Shown here in pieces: positions 52,388-62,318 of a stretch of DNA of 64,000 nt; positions within the stretch are counted from its first letter, which is position 1; every line of letters begins with the position of its first letter. The notes under the pieces are model-generated. The model was not told the DNA's origin. It saw only the letters and a list, made by a program, of their open reading frames with translations, and did no database searches. The stretch is from an uncultured Roseburia sp. (lineage in GTDB: Bacteria > Bacillota > Clostridia > Lachnospirales > Lachnospiraceae). The translations under genes were made by a program, and so were the position numbers. Location: assembly GCA_947062675.1 (NCBI GenBank), contig CAMSQM010000003.1, positions 1 to 64,000 of the forward strand, in the 5' to 3' direction.

Positions 52388-54099
52388 CATGGATCGTTTT
52401 TGCCGTTGCGGCGGGGATTGTGTGGCTGTGGTGGAGATGGCAGGAGGGGATCCTGGCGCGCAGGAGAGAGGCCGCGGTGCGCAGGGCGGAATTCGGGAAA
52501 AATCCGATGGATCTGCCGTCAGGGGAGCGCACAAGAGGACTTCTCGATGAAATTGCGGTCTATTACAGGGAGATGACGGATGTGTCCGGCGATGCGCAGA
52601 CAGATCCGGTCACCTGGAATGACCTGGAGATGGACGAGGTATTTCTGCGCGTGAATCACACCAGAAGCTACATCGGGGAACAGGTACTCTTCCGCAGGCT
52701 TCACGCGGGACCGGCACGGGAGGACATTGGGAATGAGGAACGCCTGGAGGAAAAAATCGCTTTTTTTATGAAAGAGGAGGCGGCGAGGGAGTCGATGGAA
52801 ATGTCACTGGCGCGGATCGGAAAACGCAGGGAGGATTATTATCTGCCTGTGTTCCTTGGAAATGCAAAGTCGCTGAAAGTGGAGCATCTGTGGCTGTACC
52901 GGGCGCTTCAGCTGCTTCTGGCGGGGAGCTTTCTGACCGGAATGCTTTCCCAAAATCCGGTCTGCCTGGCTGTTTTTATCGGAACAGCGCTTGTGAACGC
53001 TGCGCTGTATGCGGTGAGCAGAGAGAAATATGAGGTGTACCTGTATGCACTCGGGAGCGTGAAAGAGCTTCTGCGCTTTTGCCGGAAGCTGACGGAGGAT
53101 CCGGAGTGGATGAGGCGCTTCGGGACAGAGAGGCTGGTGCAGGCGGTCGGCAGCCTGAAAAAGATGGAGCATCTGATCGGAAGCTTTCAGGTGAAAAAGG
53201 CAGGCGTTCTCACGGGAGATGTGATGGAACTTTTGCGCGACTATGTAATCGGGGCGACGCTGTGGGATATCACACTGTTTCAGCGCATTATAAATCTGAT
53301 CGACGGAAAGCAGGAGAGCCTGAATGTGCTGTATGAGACGGCGGGGGAGGCGGATATGGCGGTTTCAGTGGCGTCATTCCGCAGGAGTGTGCCGCAATAC
53401 TGTATTCCGGTATTTGCGGACGGGGGCGGCGTCTGTGCGAAGGGGCTGTATCACCCGTTGCTGCGGGAACCCGTCTGCAATGATATCATTCTGGAGAGGG
53501 GATGCATGATTACCGGTGCAAATGCGTCGGGAAAGTCCACATTTATCAAGGCGCTGGCGGTGAATGCGATTCTGGCGCAGACTATCCACACCTGCACGGC
53601 AGAAACATTCTGCATGCCACGGATGCAGGTGCTTACCTCCATGGCAGTGCGGGATGACATAGTCTCAGGGGAGAGCTACTATATCCGCGAGGCCGGTTAT
53701 CTGAAACGGATTGTCACGGCGGCTTCCGGTCCGGCGAGGGTGTTTTGCCTGATTGACGAAATTCTGCGCGGGACGAACACGGGGGAGCGGCTGGCGGCCT
53801 CGGAGGCGGTCTGCCGGTATCTGGCGGTTCGCAATTGTATCGCGGTTGTCGCAACGCATGATCCGGAGCTGGCGGAGTCCGTGCGAGATCTCTACGACTG
53901 TTATCATTTTAAAAGTGAAATCCGCGGTTCGGATATCTGCTTCGATTATAAAATATACAGGGGGCTGGGAGTGAACCGGAATGCGGTCAGGATTCTTGCG
54001 TACATGGGGTTTCCGGGGGAAATTGTGGAGATGGCGGAGCGGCTGTGCGGGCCGGATGGCGAAGTGGATCAGCCGGCGGAGTTTCAGACGGGGAAGTAA
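52384..54099 (+). CDS. Membrane MutS-like ATPase (MutS-III/V domains only)
   Basis: 571 aa. The C-terminal third is a MutS ATPase: ITGANASGKSTFIKALAVN (Walker A), CLIDEILRGTNTGER (Walker B) and ATHDPEL. Before it lie a MutS core-like helical part and two hydrophobic helices (about 175-215). Mismatch-recognition and Smr domains are missing, so it is not a standard MutS or MutS2. Such short membrane MutS-like proteins are known in Firmicutes, without a firm role. Start ATGA overlaps the MerR-type gene. Confidence 0.82.
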   Translation: MTWIVFAVAAGIVWLWWRWQEGILARRREAAVRRAEFGKNPMDLPSGERTRGLLDEIAVYYREMTDVSGDAQTDPVTWNDLEMDEVFLRVNHTRSYIGEQVLFRRLHAGPAREDIGNEERLEEKIAFFMKEEAARESMEMSLARIGKRREDYYLPVFLGNAKSLKVEHLWLYRALQLLLAGSFLTGMLSQNPVCLAVFIGTALVNAALYAVSREKYEVYLYALGSVKELLRFCRKLTEDPEWMRRFGTERLVQAVGSLKKMEHLIGSFQVKKAGVLTGDVMELLRDYVIGATLWDITLFQRIINLIDGKQESLNVLYETAGEADMAVSVASFRRSVPQYCIPVFADGGGVCAKGLYHPLLREPVCNDIILERGCMITGANASGKSTFIKALAVNAILAQTIHTCTAETFCMPRMQVLTSMAVRDDIVSGESYYIREAGYLKRIVTAASGPARVFCLIDEILRGTNTGERLAASEAVCRYLAVRNCIAVVATHDPELAESVRDLYDCYHFKSEIRGSDICFDYKIYRGLGVNRNAVRILAYMGFPGEIVEMAERLCGPDGEVDQPAEFQTGK

Positions 54100-54235
54100 C
54101 GGGGTGCGGAAGAGAGGCGCCGTGTGTTACGGCGGTTTTTGTCAGGAAGCAGAGGTTTCTTTTCCGCCGGATCTGTGTTACAATCGGGATAAATCTGTCA
54201 TGTGCAAAAAATCAGCGAAGAAATGGAGCGAAATT

Positions 54236-54556
54236 ATGGAAGAATTACTGAAAGTATCGAAAAAGCAGCTGCAGTTCCAGAAAGTCATCGCATGCTGTCT
54301 GGTACTGATCGCCGTGGTACTGGGCGCCGTCGGCTTTTCTTTTGTGGGCCAGGTGTCCAGGATGACGACAGCGCTCGAGGAGGCCACGGCAAAGATCGCC
54401 GGGATCGACGTGGAAGGGATCAATGCCTCTGTCCGGGAGACGCAGAAGCTGATGGAGAGCGTCGGGGAATTTTCGGACGCCGTGGACAGCGTCACGGACA
54501 AGGTGGGAAAACTGGATAACTGGTTTTCCGGGTTTCTGGGAGCAGGCGGGCGGTAA
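54236..54556 (+). CDS. Small membrane protein with coiled-coil tail
   Basis: 106 aa. The track ORF (53981) runs in from the MutS-like gene; ATG 54236 with GGAGCG upstream is better. One helix (VIACCLVLIAVVLGAVGFSFV) is followed by a heptad-like helical part (MTTALEEATAKIAGIDVE, then INASVRETQKLMESVGEF). Such short proteins occur in Lachnospiraceae genomes but I know of no function. Confidence 0.65.
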   Translation: MEELLKVSKKQLQFQKVIACCLVLIAVVLGAVGFSFVGQVSRMTTALEEATAKIAGIDVEGINASVRETQKLMESVGEFSDAVDSVTDKVGKLDNWFSGFLGAGGR

Positions 54557-54577
54557 GACGGAAAATAAAATGCTGAT

Positions 54578-55201
54578 TTATTTTTTCCCGGACCGCCGTC
54601 GTTTTTTCTTTGCGACGCTGTAGCCGAAGCTGCCGAGCCGCTTTCCGAGCAGAAAATATTCCCCGTGGGAGTAGGTCACAAGACCTGTGGCGTTTAAGTT
54701 GTATTTTCCCGTATCGTCGAGCTGTGCGTCGTCGATGGTGACCGCGGCAACATCGGCGATAATCATATTGTGACTGCCAAGGGGGAGGATACGGTTCACC
54801 CGGCATTCGATGCTGACAGGACTCTCGGCGATGCCGGGAGCGGAGATCTCTCGCGAGGGAAGAGGCGTTAAGTGCATTTCGCGGAATTTATCCACGTCGC
54901 GGCCGGAGCGCACGCCGCAGTAATCCGCCGCGCGCACGAGCGCTTCCGTCGTCAGGTTGACGACAAATTCGCCGGATGCTTCTATCATATGGTAGGAATA
55001 GCGCTCCGGACGGATGGAGACGGAGAGCATCGGAGGGCTGGTGCAGACGGTGCCGGCCCATGCGACGGTGATGATATTCGGTTTTCCGTTCAGCGCCGGA
55101 TTCCGGCATTCAGGGTCGCTGCCGCCCGGGTACTGGCAGCTTACCAGGACGGCGGGCAGCGGGTAGAGCATGTTTCCGGGTTTGAATGCATGTTTTGCCA
55201 T
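54578..55201 (-). CDS. Flavin reductase-like / flavoredoxin protein
   Basis: 207 aa with the FMN-binding split-barrel fold. KPNIITVAWAGTVCTSPPMLSVSI, then HMIEASGEFVVNLTTEALV and GSHNMIIADVAAV are typical of the flavin reductase / flavoredoxin group. It probably reduces FMN or transfers electrons. It is convergent with the small membrane gene, with 22 bases between. Confidence 0.88.
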   Translation of the reverse strand: MAKHAFKPGNMLYPLPAVLVSCQYPGGSDPECRNPALNGKPNIITVAWAGTVCTSPPMLSVSIRPERYSYHMIEASGEFVVNLTTEALVRAADYCGVRSGRDVDKFREMHLTPLPSREISAPGIAESPVSIECRVNRILPLGSHNMIIADVAAVTIDDAQLDDTGKYNLNATGLVTYSHGEYFLLGKRLGSFGYSVAKKKRRRSGKK

Positions 55202-55282
55202 GGGAACGGCCTCCGTTTTTTATAGTTCAGATTCCCCTGTCACAGGGGCTTTTTTAGTTCAGCCAGGTGTACGGCTGCTTTT

Positions 55283-55798
55283 TTATTTCATGAGGATGTC
55301 CATCAGGTAGGCATAAACATCCCCGTTCTGTTTTTTCCAGTTGCTGCAGATGGCTTCCGCCTGCTCTTTTTTCCGCACGGTGAGCGTTAAGTCGATCAGA
55401 TCCGCGTTCCGTTCTCGGTACTGACAACGCACCGCATAGCGGTGGTCCGGCGTCCGGTAGTAGTCGGCGATCACTGAGTTGGTAGCGCGCAGTTCCATCT
55501 GGTTTCTGCCGAAGAAGGCGATGATATCCTGCTCGATGGCGTCGGTGATTTTGTCGCGGAAAAACTCCAGTGTCTTTTTCCCGGCGGCGGTGATAAAGTA
55601 GCGGGTATTGTTGTGCGTGGGCTCAGAGCGGATCAGATCCGCGTCCGCCAGGTCGCGGAGCACCTGTTGTACGCGGAAATAGTCGGTGTATTCCTGATCC
55701 AGGAAAAAACCGGATATCTGGGTGCTGGTCAGGGGAAAATCCACTTTGTCGAGCATATTTAAGATTGTGAGCTTGTAAATGGTAAATGGTTCTGCCAT
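55283..55798 (-). CDS. DUF4364 family protein
   Basis: 171 aa. The sequence MAEPFTIYKLTILNMLDKVDFPLT and the winged-helix-like TSTQISGFFLDQEYTDYFRVQQVLRDLADADLI match DUF4364, a Firmicute family of unknown role with a probable winged helix. It lies 19 bases after the malic enzyme gene and is probably co-transcribed with it. Confidence 0.88.
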   Translation of the reverse strand: MAEPFTIYKLTILNMLDKVDFPLTSTQISGFFLDQEYTDYFRVQQVLRDLADADLIRSEPTHNNTRYFITAAGKKTLEFFRDKITDAIEQDIIAFFGRNQMELRATNSVIADYYRTPDHRYAVRCQYRERNADLIDLTLTVRKKEQAEAICSNWKKQNGDVYAYLMDILMK

Positions 55799-55816
55799 AA
55801 TGTCCTTTCCCAGAGG

Positions 55817-56986
55817 TTATCTGCCGATATATGCTTTCACGGCCCGGCTGACTGCGTCGGCGACGCGCGGGTCGAAGGCTTCCGGCATAATACACTCGTC
55901 GCAGAGCTGATCGTCCGGAACAAGTCCGGCGATGGCCTCCGCCGCGGCGAGCTTCATTTTTTCCGTGATCCGCTCTGCCCTGCCCTCCAGTGCACCCTTA
56001 AAAATGCCCGGAAATGCGACGACATTGTTGATCTGATTGGGAAAATCGCTGCGTCCGGTTCCGATGATCCTGGCGCCGGCGGCTTTTGCCACATCCGGCA
56101 TAATCTCGGGAACCGGATTGGCCATTGCAAAGAGAATGGAATCGCGGTTCATGGAGGCGACCATCTCAGGGGTCACGATGTCCGGAGCCGAGACGCCGAC
56201 AAAGATATCCGCTCCCTTCAGGGCGTCCGCGAGAGTGCCGTGTGCATTTTCGATGTTTGTCAGCTCTGTCATTTTCTGCTGCATCCAGTTTAAACCCGGA
56301 TAGTCTTTTCCGATAATGCCCGCGCGGTCACACATTGTCACATGAACAAAGCCGTAGGTCAGCAAAAGCTTTGTGATGGCGATTCCGGCGGAACCGGCCC
56401 CGTTCACGACGACGCGGCAGTCTTCTTTTTTCTTTCCAGTGACTTTTAAGGCGTTTATAATGCCTGCGAGGACGACGATTGCAGTGCCGTGCTGATCATC
56501 GTGGAAGACCGGAATGTCCAGTATTTCCTGTAAACGCTCTTCGATCTCGAAGCAGCGCGGGGCGGAAATGTCCTCAAGGTTGATGCCGCCGAACGCCGGG
56601 GCTATGTTTTTGACGACGGAGATGATTTCTTCCGTGTCCTGTGTGTCAAGACAGAGCGGGATGGCGTTGACCCCTCCGAATTCTTTAAACAGAACACATT
56701 TTCCCTCCATAACCGGCATTGCGGCGAGAGGACCGATGTTTCCCAGGCCCAGCACGGCACTCCCGTCGGAGACGACGGCGATAGTGCTGGCTTTTATGGT
56801 ATAGGCGTAGGCTGCTTCGCGGTCTGCGGCGATTGCCCGGCAGGGCTCGGCGACACCTGGTGTGTAGGCGATGGCGAGGTCTTCCCTGGAATTTACTTTT
56901 GACTTTGCGACGGTCTCTATCTTGCCGTTCCATTTCCTGTGCATGGCAAGAGCGGTTCCGGCGGTGTCGGAATGTTTGTTATCCAT
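55817..56986 (-). CDS. NAD(P)-dependent malic enzyme
   Basis: 389 aa, cytoplasmic; oxidative decarboxylation of malate to pyruvate. The N-terminal LAIAYTPGVAEPCRAIA, the metal/substrate region FHDDQHGTAIVVLAGI (with its Asp pair) and NAD-binding VVNGAGSAGIAITKLLL are all present. It is the short bacterial type. Cofactor choice cannot be set. The gene is the first of the minus-strand unit with the DUF4364 gene. Confidence 0.94.
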   Translation of the reverse strand: MDNKHSDTAGTALAMHRKWNGKIETVAKSKVNSREDLAIAYTPGVAEPCRAIAADREAAYAYTIKASTIAVVSDGSAVLGLGNIGPLAAMPVMEGKCVLFKEFGGVNAIPLCLDTQDTEEIISVVKNIAPAFGGINLEDISAPRCFEIEERLQEILDIPVFHDDQHGTAIVVLAGIINALKVTGKKKEDCRVVVNGAGSAGIAITKLLLTYGFVHVTMCDRAGIIGKDYPGLNWMQQKMTELTNIENAHGTLADALKGADIFVGVSAPDIVTPEMVASMNRDSILFAMANPVPEIMPDVAKAAGARIIGTGRSDFPNQINNVVAFPGIFKGALEGRAERITEKMKLAAAEAIAGLVPDDQLCDECIMPEAFDPRVADAVSRAVKAYIGR

Positions 56987-57079
56987 ATGTTATCTCCCTG
57001 TGATATCTGTAAAATTATTCTTTCTTTTTTCATTTTCCATCATAGCAAAAAAAAAATTACAAATCAAGAAAATCAGGAC

Positions 57080-57108
57080 TTCCTATTTCGAAAAAAGTGT
57101 TGTATAAT
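57080..57108 (+). promoter_or_regulatory. Candidate promoter of rho
   Basis: TTCCTA, 17-base spacer, perfect TATAAT; the -35 is weak. It is about 100 bases upstream of the rho ATG, leaving a short leader. Confidence 0.5.
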
Positions 57109-57206
57109 ACCTTTATCGTAATTTCATTTTGTCGTTTCAGACATAATTCCCAAAGCGATTGAGAACCTGAGAAAATTCAGGAATGAAAAAGAAATGGAGC
57201 TATTGT

Positions 57207-58799
57207 ATGAGAGAAAAGTATGAGAGCCTGTCAGCAGTTGTGTTGAAAGACCTTGCAAGGGCGAGGGGACTTAAAAATATTTCAAGTATGAAAAAAAGTG
57301 CCCTGATTGAGCTGATGCTGGCCGAGGACGAACGCCAGGCGGGAGAAAAACAGGAGAAAACGGAGAAATCCGAGCGGACGCTGCGGGAGCATGCTGCGGC
57401 GGCGCGCGACGGTTCCCGCGAGAGTGCGCAGGGACGTGAGGCATCGCAGGGGCGCGACAGTTCCCGCGAGAATGGGCAGGGACGTGACGGGGGATTCCGT
57501 GAAAGTGCGGCACCCCGCGACGCAGGTTCCCGCGAGAGTGCGCAGGGGCGTGACGGAGGCTCCCGTGAGAACGCGCAGGGGCGCGAGACATCGCAGGGGC
57601 GCGACGGAGGCTCCCGTGAGAACGCGCAGGGGCGCGACAGCACGTCGCCGGATGAGACGATTATGAATCTTGACAGCGGTATTACGGCGAACGGAATTCT
57701 CGAGGTTATGCCGGACGGCTACGGTTTTATCCGCTGTGAAAATTATATGCCGGGGGAGAATGACGTGTATGTTTCCCCGTCACAGATCCGCAAATTTAAT
57801 TTAAAGACAGGGGATATTGTGTCCGGAAATACGAGGGTCAGGACGCAGCAGGAGAAGTTCTCCGCGCTGCTGTATGTGACGACCATCAACGGGTATCACC
57901 CGGGCGTGGCGCAGCGGAGGAAGAATTTTGAAGATCTGACCCCTGTTTTTCCAAACCGGAGAATCCGTCTGGAGCGTCCGGGTTGCAGCGTCGCCATGCG
58001 CATAGTGGATCTGGTGTCCCCGATTGGAAAAGGGCAGCGCGGGATGATCGTTTCCCAGCCCAAGGCAGGTAAGACGACGCTGCTGAAAGAGATTGCAAAA
58101 TCCGTGACATCCGGTGATCCGGATATGCATCTGATTATTCTTCTGATTGACGAGCGCCCGGAGGAAGTGACGGATATCAAAGAGGCGATCGAGGGAGATA
58201 ATGTGGAGGTGATTTATTCCACTTTTGATGAGCTTCCGGAACATCACAAGAGGGTGTCCGAGATGGTGATTGAGCGCGCCAAGCGTCTTGTGGAACACGG
58301 CAAGGATGTGATGATTCTGCTCGACAGTATCACAAGGCTGGCGAGGGCTTACAATCTGACGGTCCCGCCGAGCGGCCGCACGCTCTCCGGAGGTCTTGAT
58401 CCGGCTGCGCTGCACATGCCGAAACGCTTTTTCGGCGCGGCCCGCAATATGCGCGAGGGAGGAAGCCTCACAATACTGGCGACGGCGCTTGTGGATACGG
58501 GGAGCAAGATGGATGACGTGGTGTTTGAGGAGTTTAAGGGAACCGGAAATATGGAGCTTGTGCTCGACCGCAGGCTTTCCGAGAAGCGTGTCTTCCCTGC
58601 GATTGATATTGTGAAATCCGGCACACGGCGGGAGGACCTGCTGCTGGAGGCACAGGAACAGGAGGCGGTGGATGCGATGCGCAAAGCGATCAACGGTATG
58701 CGCACGGATGATGCCGTGGAAAATATCCTGAATATGTTTGCACGCACCAGAAACAATCAGGAATATATCAATATGGTGAAAAAGACCAGAATCGTTTAA
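57207..58799 (+). CDS. rho: Transcription termination factor Rho
   Basis: ATG 57207 with GGAG upstream (the track start 57183 has none) gives 530 aa. An N-terminal Rho_N-like helical region ([21 protein letters not shown]) is followed by a repeat-rich disordered stretch (about residues 68-147, RGD/SREN-type), then the cold-shock-like RNA-binding domain ([20 protein letters not shown]) and the RecA-like ATPase with [31 protein letters not shown] and [10 protein letters not shown]. Rho with such an insertion is common in this bacterial group. Confidence 0.97.
   Translation: MREKYESLSAVVLKDLARARGLKNISSMKKSALIELMLAEDERQAGEKQEKTEKSERTLREHAAAARDGSRESAQGREASQGRDSSRENGQGRDGGFRESAAPRDAGSRESAQGRDGGSRENAQGRETSQGRDGGSRENAQGRDSTSPDETIMNLDSGITANGILEVMPDGYGFIRCENYMPGENDVYVSPSQIRKFNLKTGDIVSGNTRVRTQQEKFSALLYVTTINGYHPGVAQRRKNFEDLTPVFPNRRIRLERPGCSVAMRIVDLVSPIGKGQRGMIVSQPKAGKTTLLKEIAKSVTSGDPDMHLIILLIDERPEEVTDIKEAIEGDNVEVIYSTFDELPEHHKRVSEMVIERAKRLVEHGKDVMILLDSITRLARAYNLTVPPSGRTLSGGLDPAALHMPKRFFGAARNMREGGSLTILATALVDTGSKMDDVVFEEFKGTGNMELVLDRRLSEKRVFPAIDIVKSGTRREDLLLEAQEQEAVDAMRKAINGMRTDDAVENILNMFARTRNNQEYINMVKKTRIV
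57411..57650 (+). repeat. Tandem repeats coding the disordered part of Rho
   Basis: Imperfect units of [13 protein letters not shown]- type are repeated within rho. The clearest copies, beginning GACGGAGGCTCCCGTGAGAA, start at 57552 and 57603, exactly 51 bases (17 codons) apart. The unit is in frame, so length changes keep rho open. Confidence 0.8.
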
Positions 58800-58805
58800 A
58801 AAAGC

Positions 58806-58834
58806 TTGCCTTTGCAGAATCCGTATGCTATAAT
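58806..58834 (+). promoter_or_regulatory. Promoter of rpmE
   Basis: TTGCCT, 17-base spacer, TATAAT, about 130 bases before rpmE. Confidence 0.6.
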
Positions 58835-58962
58835 GAGACCGCTGTTTGTTCAGGGACATCCTTTGCAATAAGTATCATATGCGAACGGGGCATACGGGTG
58901 TAAAAGGAGAGAACGGATCAGACATGGAACGATTAAGAACATACAATAAAGAGGTGATAATC

Positions 58963-59166
58963 ATGAAAGAGGGAATCCATCCGGATTACTATCAGGCGAC
59001 AGTGACCTGCAACTGCGGCAATACATTTGTGACAGGTTCGACAAAGAAAGAGATTCATGTCGAGATCTGCTCGAAGTGCCATCCGTTCTACACAGGTCAG
59101 CAGAAGTCAGCGCAGGCCCGTGGACGTATTGACAGGTTCAACAAAAAATACGGCATTAACCAGTAG
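58963..59166 (+). CDS. rpmE: 50S ribosomal protein L31 (zinc type)
   Basis: 67 aa starting [20 protein letters not shown]. The two CxC/CxxC pairs CNCG and CSKC give the zinc-binding C+ type, and [20 protein letters not shown] is diagnostic. The track ORF is too long at the N-terminus; ATG 58963 fits the family. A long hairpin follows. Confidence 0.97.
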   Translation: MKEGIHPDYYQATVTCNCGNTFVTGSTKKEIHVEICSKCHPFYTGQQKSAQARGRIDRFNKKYGINQ

Positions 59167-59185
59167 AATGATTTTCTGTTGCAAT

Positions 59186-59254
59186 ATCATGCAGTATGAG
59201 CAGGGGTGCGGATCTTACGAAGTGAGTCTGTACTGCCTGCTTATACTGCATGAT
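59186..59254 (+). repeat. Long hairpin between rpmE and DUF1385 gene
   Basis: Arms ATCATGCAGTATGAGCAGG (59186-59204) and CCTGCTTATACTGCATGAT (59236-59254) pair over 19 bp with one G-U; the loop is about 31 bases. There is no T tract after it, so it may be a control or processing element rather than a terminator. Confidence 0.7.
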
Positions 59255-59289
59255 TCATGTTACAGAACTTTGGGCGGTGAGAGAGCATT

Positions 59290-60186
59290 ATGAGATATTC
59301 AGGAATCGGCGGCCAGGCGGTTATGGAAGGTGTGATGATGCGCAGCGGGGACAGATATGCCGTCGCTGTGAGAAAATCTGACGGACAGATTGACGTCCGT
59401 GTTTTTCCGTATCAGGGACTGGTCCGGAATCAGAGAATCCGGAATCTGCCGGTGCTGCGCGGTATTGTGAGTTTCGCGGAGTCGCTTGTCACGGGGATGC
59501 GCGCGCTGTCGCTCTCTGCCTCGCTCTGTGAGGAGGAGGGCAAAGAGGAGCCGCAGGAGGACGCGTCGATGGGTTTTTCCTTCTTTGCGGCGGTTGTCCT
59601 GGCAGTCGGTATTTTTATGGTACTGCCGTACTGGATATCCTTGTTTCTGCAGCGGTATATTTCGTCCGGGGTTATGATGGCGCTGGCGGAGGGCGCGGTG
59701 CGTCTGCTGATTTTTACCGGATATGTGACGGCCATTTCATGTATGCCGGATATTAAGCGTGTGTACAGGTATCACGGGGCGGAGCATAAATGCATCAACT
59801 GTATTGAGCAGGGAATGGAGCTGAGCGTGGAGAATGTGAGAAACAGTTCGCGGCAGCACAGACGCTGCGGGACAGGATTTCTGCTGATCGTCATGTTTGT
59901 GAGTATAGTGTTTTTTCTGTTTATCCGTGTGGACAGCAGAGTGTCCGCACTTTTGCTGCGGGTGCTCCTGGTGCCCGTAATTGCAGGTATTTCCTATGAA
60001 TTTATCCGGATTGCAGGGCGCAGTGACAATGCGCTGGTAAATAGTTTGAGCAGGCCGGGCATGTGGCTGCAGAATCTGACGACAGGGGAGCCGGATGACG
60101 CTATGATCGAGGTTGGGATTGCGTCCGTGGAGGCCGTTTTTGACTGGCGTTCCTTCGTGGCAGAGGACGGAGCCGGAGAGCGGTGA
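59290..60186 (+). CDS. DUF1385 family membrane protein
   Basis: 298 aa. The conserved start IGGQAVMEGVMMRSGDRYA and middle YHGAEHKCINCIEQG are DUF1385 hallmarks. Several membrane helices (FAAVVLAVGIFMVLPYWISLF and others). The family is conserved in Firmicutes next to rpmE and prmC-prfA, and its role is unknown. Confidence 0.94.
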   Translation: MRYSGIGGQAVMEGVMMRSGDRYAVAVRKSDGQIDVRVFPYQGLVRNQRIRNLPVLRGIVSFAESLVTGMRALSLSASLCEEEGKEEPQEDASMGFSFFAAVVLAVGIFMVLPYWISLFLQRYISSGVMMALAEGAVRLLIFTGYVTAISCMPDIKRVYRYHGAEHKCINCIEQGMELSVENVRNSSRQHRRCGTGFLLIVMFVSIVFFLFIRVDSRVSALLLRVLLVPVIAGISYEFIRIAGRSDNALVNSLSRPGMWLQNLTTGEPDDAMIEVGIASVEAVFDWRSFVAEDGAGER

Positions 60187-60240
60187 AGCCTCCCGTGCCC
60201 TGTGGATGCCTGTGCTTTGGACAGGGAGCGTGAATGACAT

Positions 60241-61101
60241 ATGACTTACAGAAAAGTGACGGAGTACGGCGAGGGAATCCTTCAGGATGCCGGGATTGCG
60301 GATGCAAAAAATGACGCATGGCTTCTGATGGAGACCGTTTGCAGGATAGACCGGAGTTTCTATTATCTGCACATGGAAGAAGAGTTTCCGGAGGAACAGC
60401 TGCATGAATATGAAATCACGCTCAGAAAACGCGCTGAGCATATTCCACTGCAGTATATCGCCGGCGGGACCGAGTTTATGGGACTGAAATTTAAGGTCAA
60501 TTCGGGGGTGCTGATACCGAGACAGGATACCGAGACCCTGGTGGAGGAAGCCTTAAAGACCGTGAGGCCGGGGATGAAGGTGCTCGATCTGTGCACCGGA
60601 TCAGGCTGTGTGATTGTGAGCATTCTGCACAACGCGCCGGGGGTGAAGGGGTATGCGACGGACATCTCCAAGCTGGCGCTGAATGTGGCGCGGGAGAATG
60701 CGAGGCTGAACGGGGTGCAGGTACTTTTTGAGCGCAGCGACCTGTTTGATAATGTGCAGGAGACTTTTGATATGATTGTATCCAATCCTCCCTATATTGC
60801 GAGCGGAGAGATTCCGGGTCTGATGCCGGAAGTGCGCAGTTTTGAGCCTCTCGAGGCACTGGACGGGGGAGAGGACGGGCTATATTTCTACCGGAGGATT
60901 GCCGCGGAGTGCGCCGGATATATGAATCCGGGCGGGCAGATTTTTCTGGAGACAGGCTGGGACCAGGGGCGTGCAGTCCTTAAGCTTCTGCGGGACGCCG
61001 GGTTTTCCATGCTGCGGATAGTAAAGGATCCGGCGGGGCGGGACCGTGTTGTCACGGGCAGGTATGATGTCTGCAGAGGAATGGGAGCGTCGCCGGAATA
61101 A
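60241..61101 (+). CDS. prmC: Release factor glutamine methyltransferase
   Basis: 286 aa. It methylates the Gln of the GGQ motif in release factors. N-terminal helical part, then the SAM-binding [16 protein letters not shown] and the catalytic NPPYIAS. It begins 55 bases after the DUF1385 gene and is followed at 17 bases by prfA, its target. Confidence 0.95.
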   Translation: MTYRKVTEYGEGILQDAGIADAKNDAWLLMETVCRIDRSFYYLHMEEEFPEEQLHEYEITLRKRAEHIPLQYIAGGTEFMGLKFKVNSGVLIPRQDTETLVEEALKTVRPGMKVLDLCTGSGCVIVSILHNAPGVKGYATDISKLALNVARENARLNGVQVLFERSDLFDNVQETFDMIVSNPPYIASGEIPGLMPEVRSFEPLEALDGGEDGLYFYRRIAAECAGYMNPGGQIFLETGWDQGRAVLKLLRDAGFSMLRIVKDPAGRDRVVTGRYDVCRGMGASPE

Positions 61102-61117
61102 GAGAAAGGATATTTAT

Positions 61118-62191
61118 ATGTTTGACAAACTGGAAGATCTGCTGATACGTTATGAGGAGCTGATGAGCGAGCTCAGCGAACCGGATGTGGCGAACAATCC
61201 GGAGCGTTTCCGGAAGCTTATGAAAGAGCAGAGTGACCTGACTCCCGTGGCTGACGCATACAGAAGTTACAAACAGTGCAGACAGAATATGGAGGATTCT
61301 CTCGCCATGCTTGAGGAGGAGTCGGACGAGGAGCTGCGCGCGCTTGCAAGGGAGGAGCTTGGCAGTGCCAGGGCCGGCGTGGAGGAGCTGGAGAAGAAGC
61401 TTAAGATTCTGCTGCTGCCGAAAGATCCGAACGATGAGAAAAACGTGATTGTGGAGATACGGGCTGGTGCGGGCGGGGACGAGGCCGCGCTTTTTGCGGC
61501 GGAGATTTACCGCATGTATCAGCATTATGCCGAGGCAAGAAACTGGAAGACAGAGATTGTGGAGGCAGACGAGACCGGCATCGGCGGCATGAAAAGCATT
61601 ACTTTTATACTCAGCGGGCAGGGCGCGTATTCCGTGATGAAGTATGAGTCCGGCGTTCACCGCGTACAGCGTGTGCCGGAGACGGAGTCGGGCGGCCGGA
61701 TTCATACCTCGACGATCACGGTTGCAGTGATGCCGGAGGCGGAGGAGGTGGACGTCCGCATCGACGAGAAGGATATCCGGATTGATGTGATGCGCGCGTC
61801 CGGAAACGGCGGTCAGTGTGTCAATACCACCGATTCCGCAGTGCGTCTGACTCATTATCCGACCGGAATTGTGGTATACAGCCAGACGGAAAAGTCACAG
61901 CTTCAGAATAAAGCGAAAGCGTTCGCGCTTCTGCGGGCGAAGCTCTATGATATGGAGTGCCAGAAAGCGCACGACGCGGAGGCGGAGGCGCGCAGGAGCC
62001 AGATCGGCACGGGGGACCGCTCGGAGAAGATAAGGACTTATAATTTCCCGCAGGGGCGCGTGACTGACCACCGGATTAATCTGACTTTGTACAGGCTGGA
62101 TAAGGTGCTCAACGGGGATATTCAGGAGATTATTGATGCGTGCATTGCGGCGGATCAGGCGGCAAAACTTGCGAAAATGGGGGACGCCTGA
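61118..62191 (+). CDS. prfA: Peptide chain release factor 1
   Basis: 357 aa from ATG 61118, with AAAGGA upstream; the track start inside prmC is too early. GGQ in [20 protein letters not shown] releases the peptide; the codon-reading motif is PET in [13 protein letters not shown], where PAT/PVT is the usual RF1 form. Domains 1-4 are complete. It reads UAA and UAG. Confidence 0.96.
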   Translation: MFDKLEDLLIRYEELMSELSEPDVANNPERFRKLMKEQSDLTPVADAYRSYKQCRQNMEDSLAMLEEESDEELRALAREELGSARAGVEELEKKLKILLLPKDPNDEKNVIVEIRAGAGGDEAALFAAEIYRMYQHYAEARNWKTEIVEADETGIGGMKSITFILSGQGAYSVMKYESGVHRVQRVPETESGGRIHTSTITVAVMPEAEEVDVRIDEKDIRIDVMRASGNGGQCVNTTDSAVRLTHYPTGIVVYSQTEKSQLQNKAKAFALLRAKLYDMECQKAHDAEAEARRSQIGTGDRSEKIRTYNFPQGRVTDHRINLTLYRLDKVLNGDIQEIIDACIAADQAAKLAKMGDA

Positions 62192-62318
62192 GGATTCTGT
62201 TATGTCGGAATGCTTATATCGCGGTGAACTGTGTGAACCGGAAAAGGGATATGAAAGAAATCCAATCCTGATTTCCGGGAAAAACAGCAGATAATTCTGC
62301 AGGAGGAACAAAAGAGAG

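Noticed and set aside
57801-58868. 355-aa minus-strand ORF
   Set aside because: Antisense to rho; shadow.
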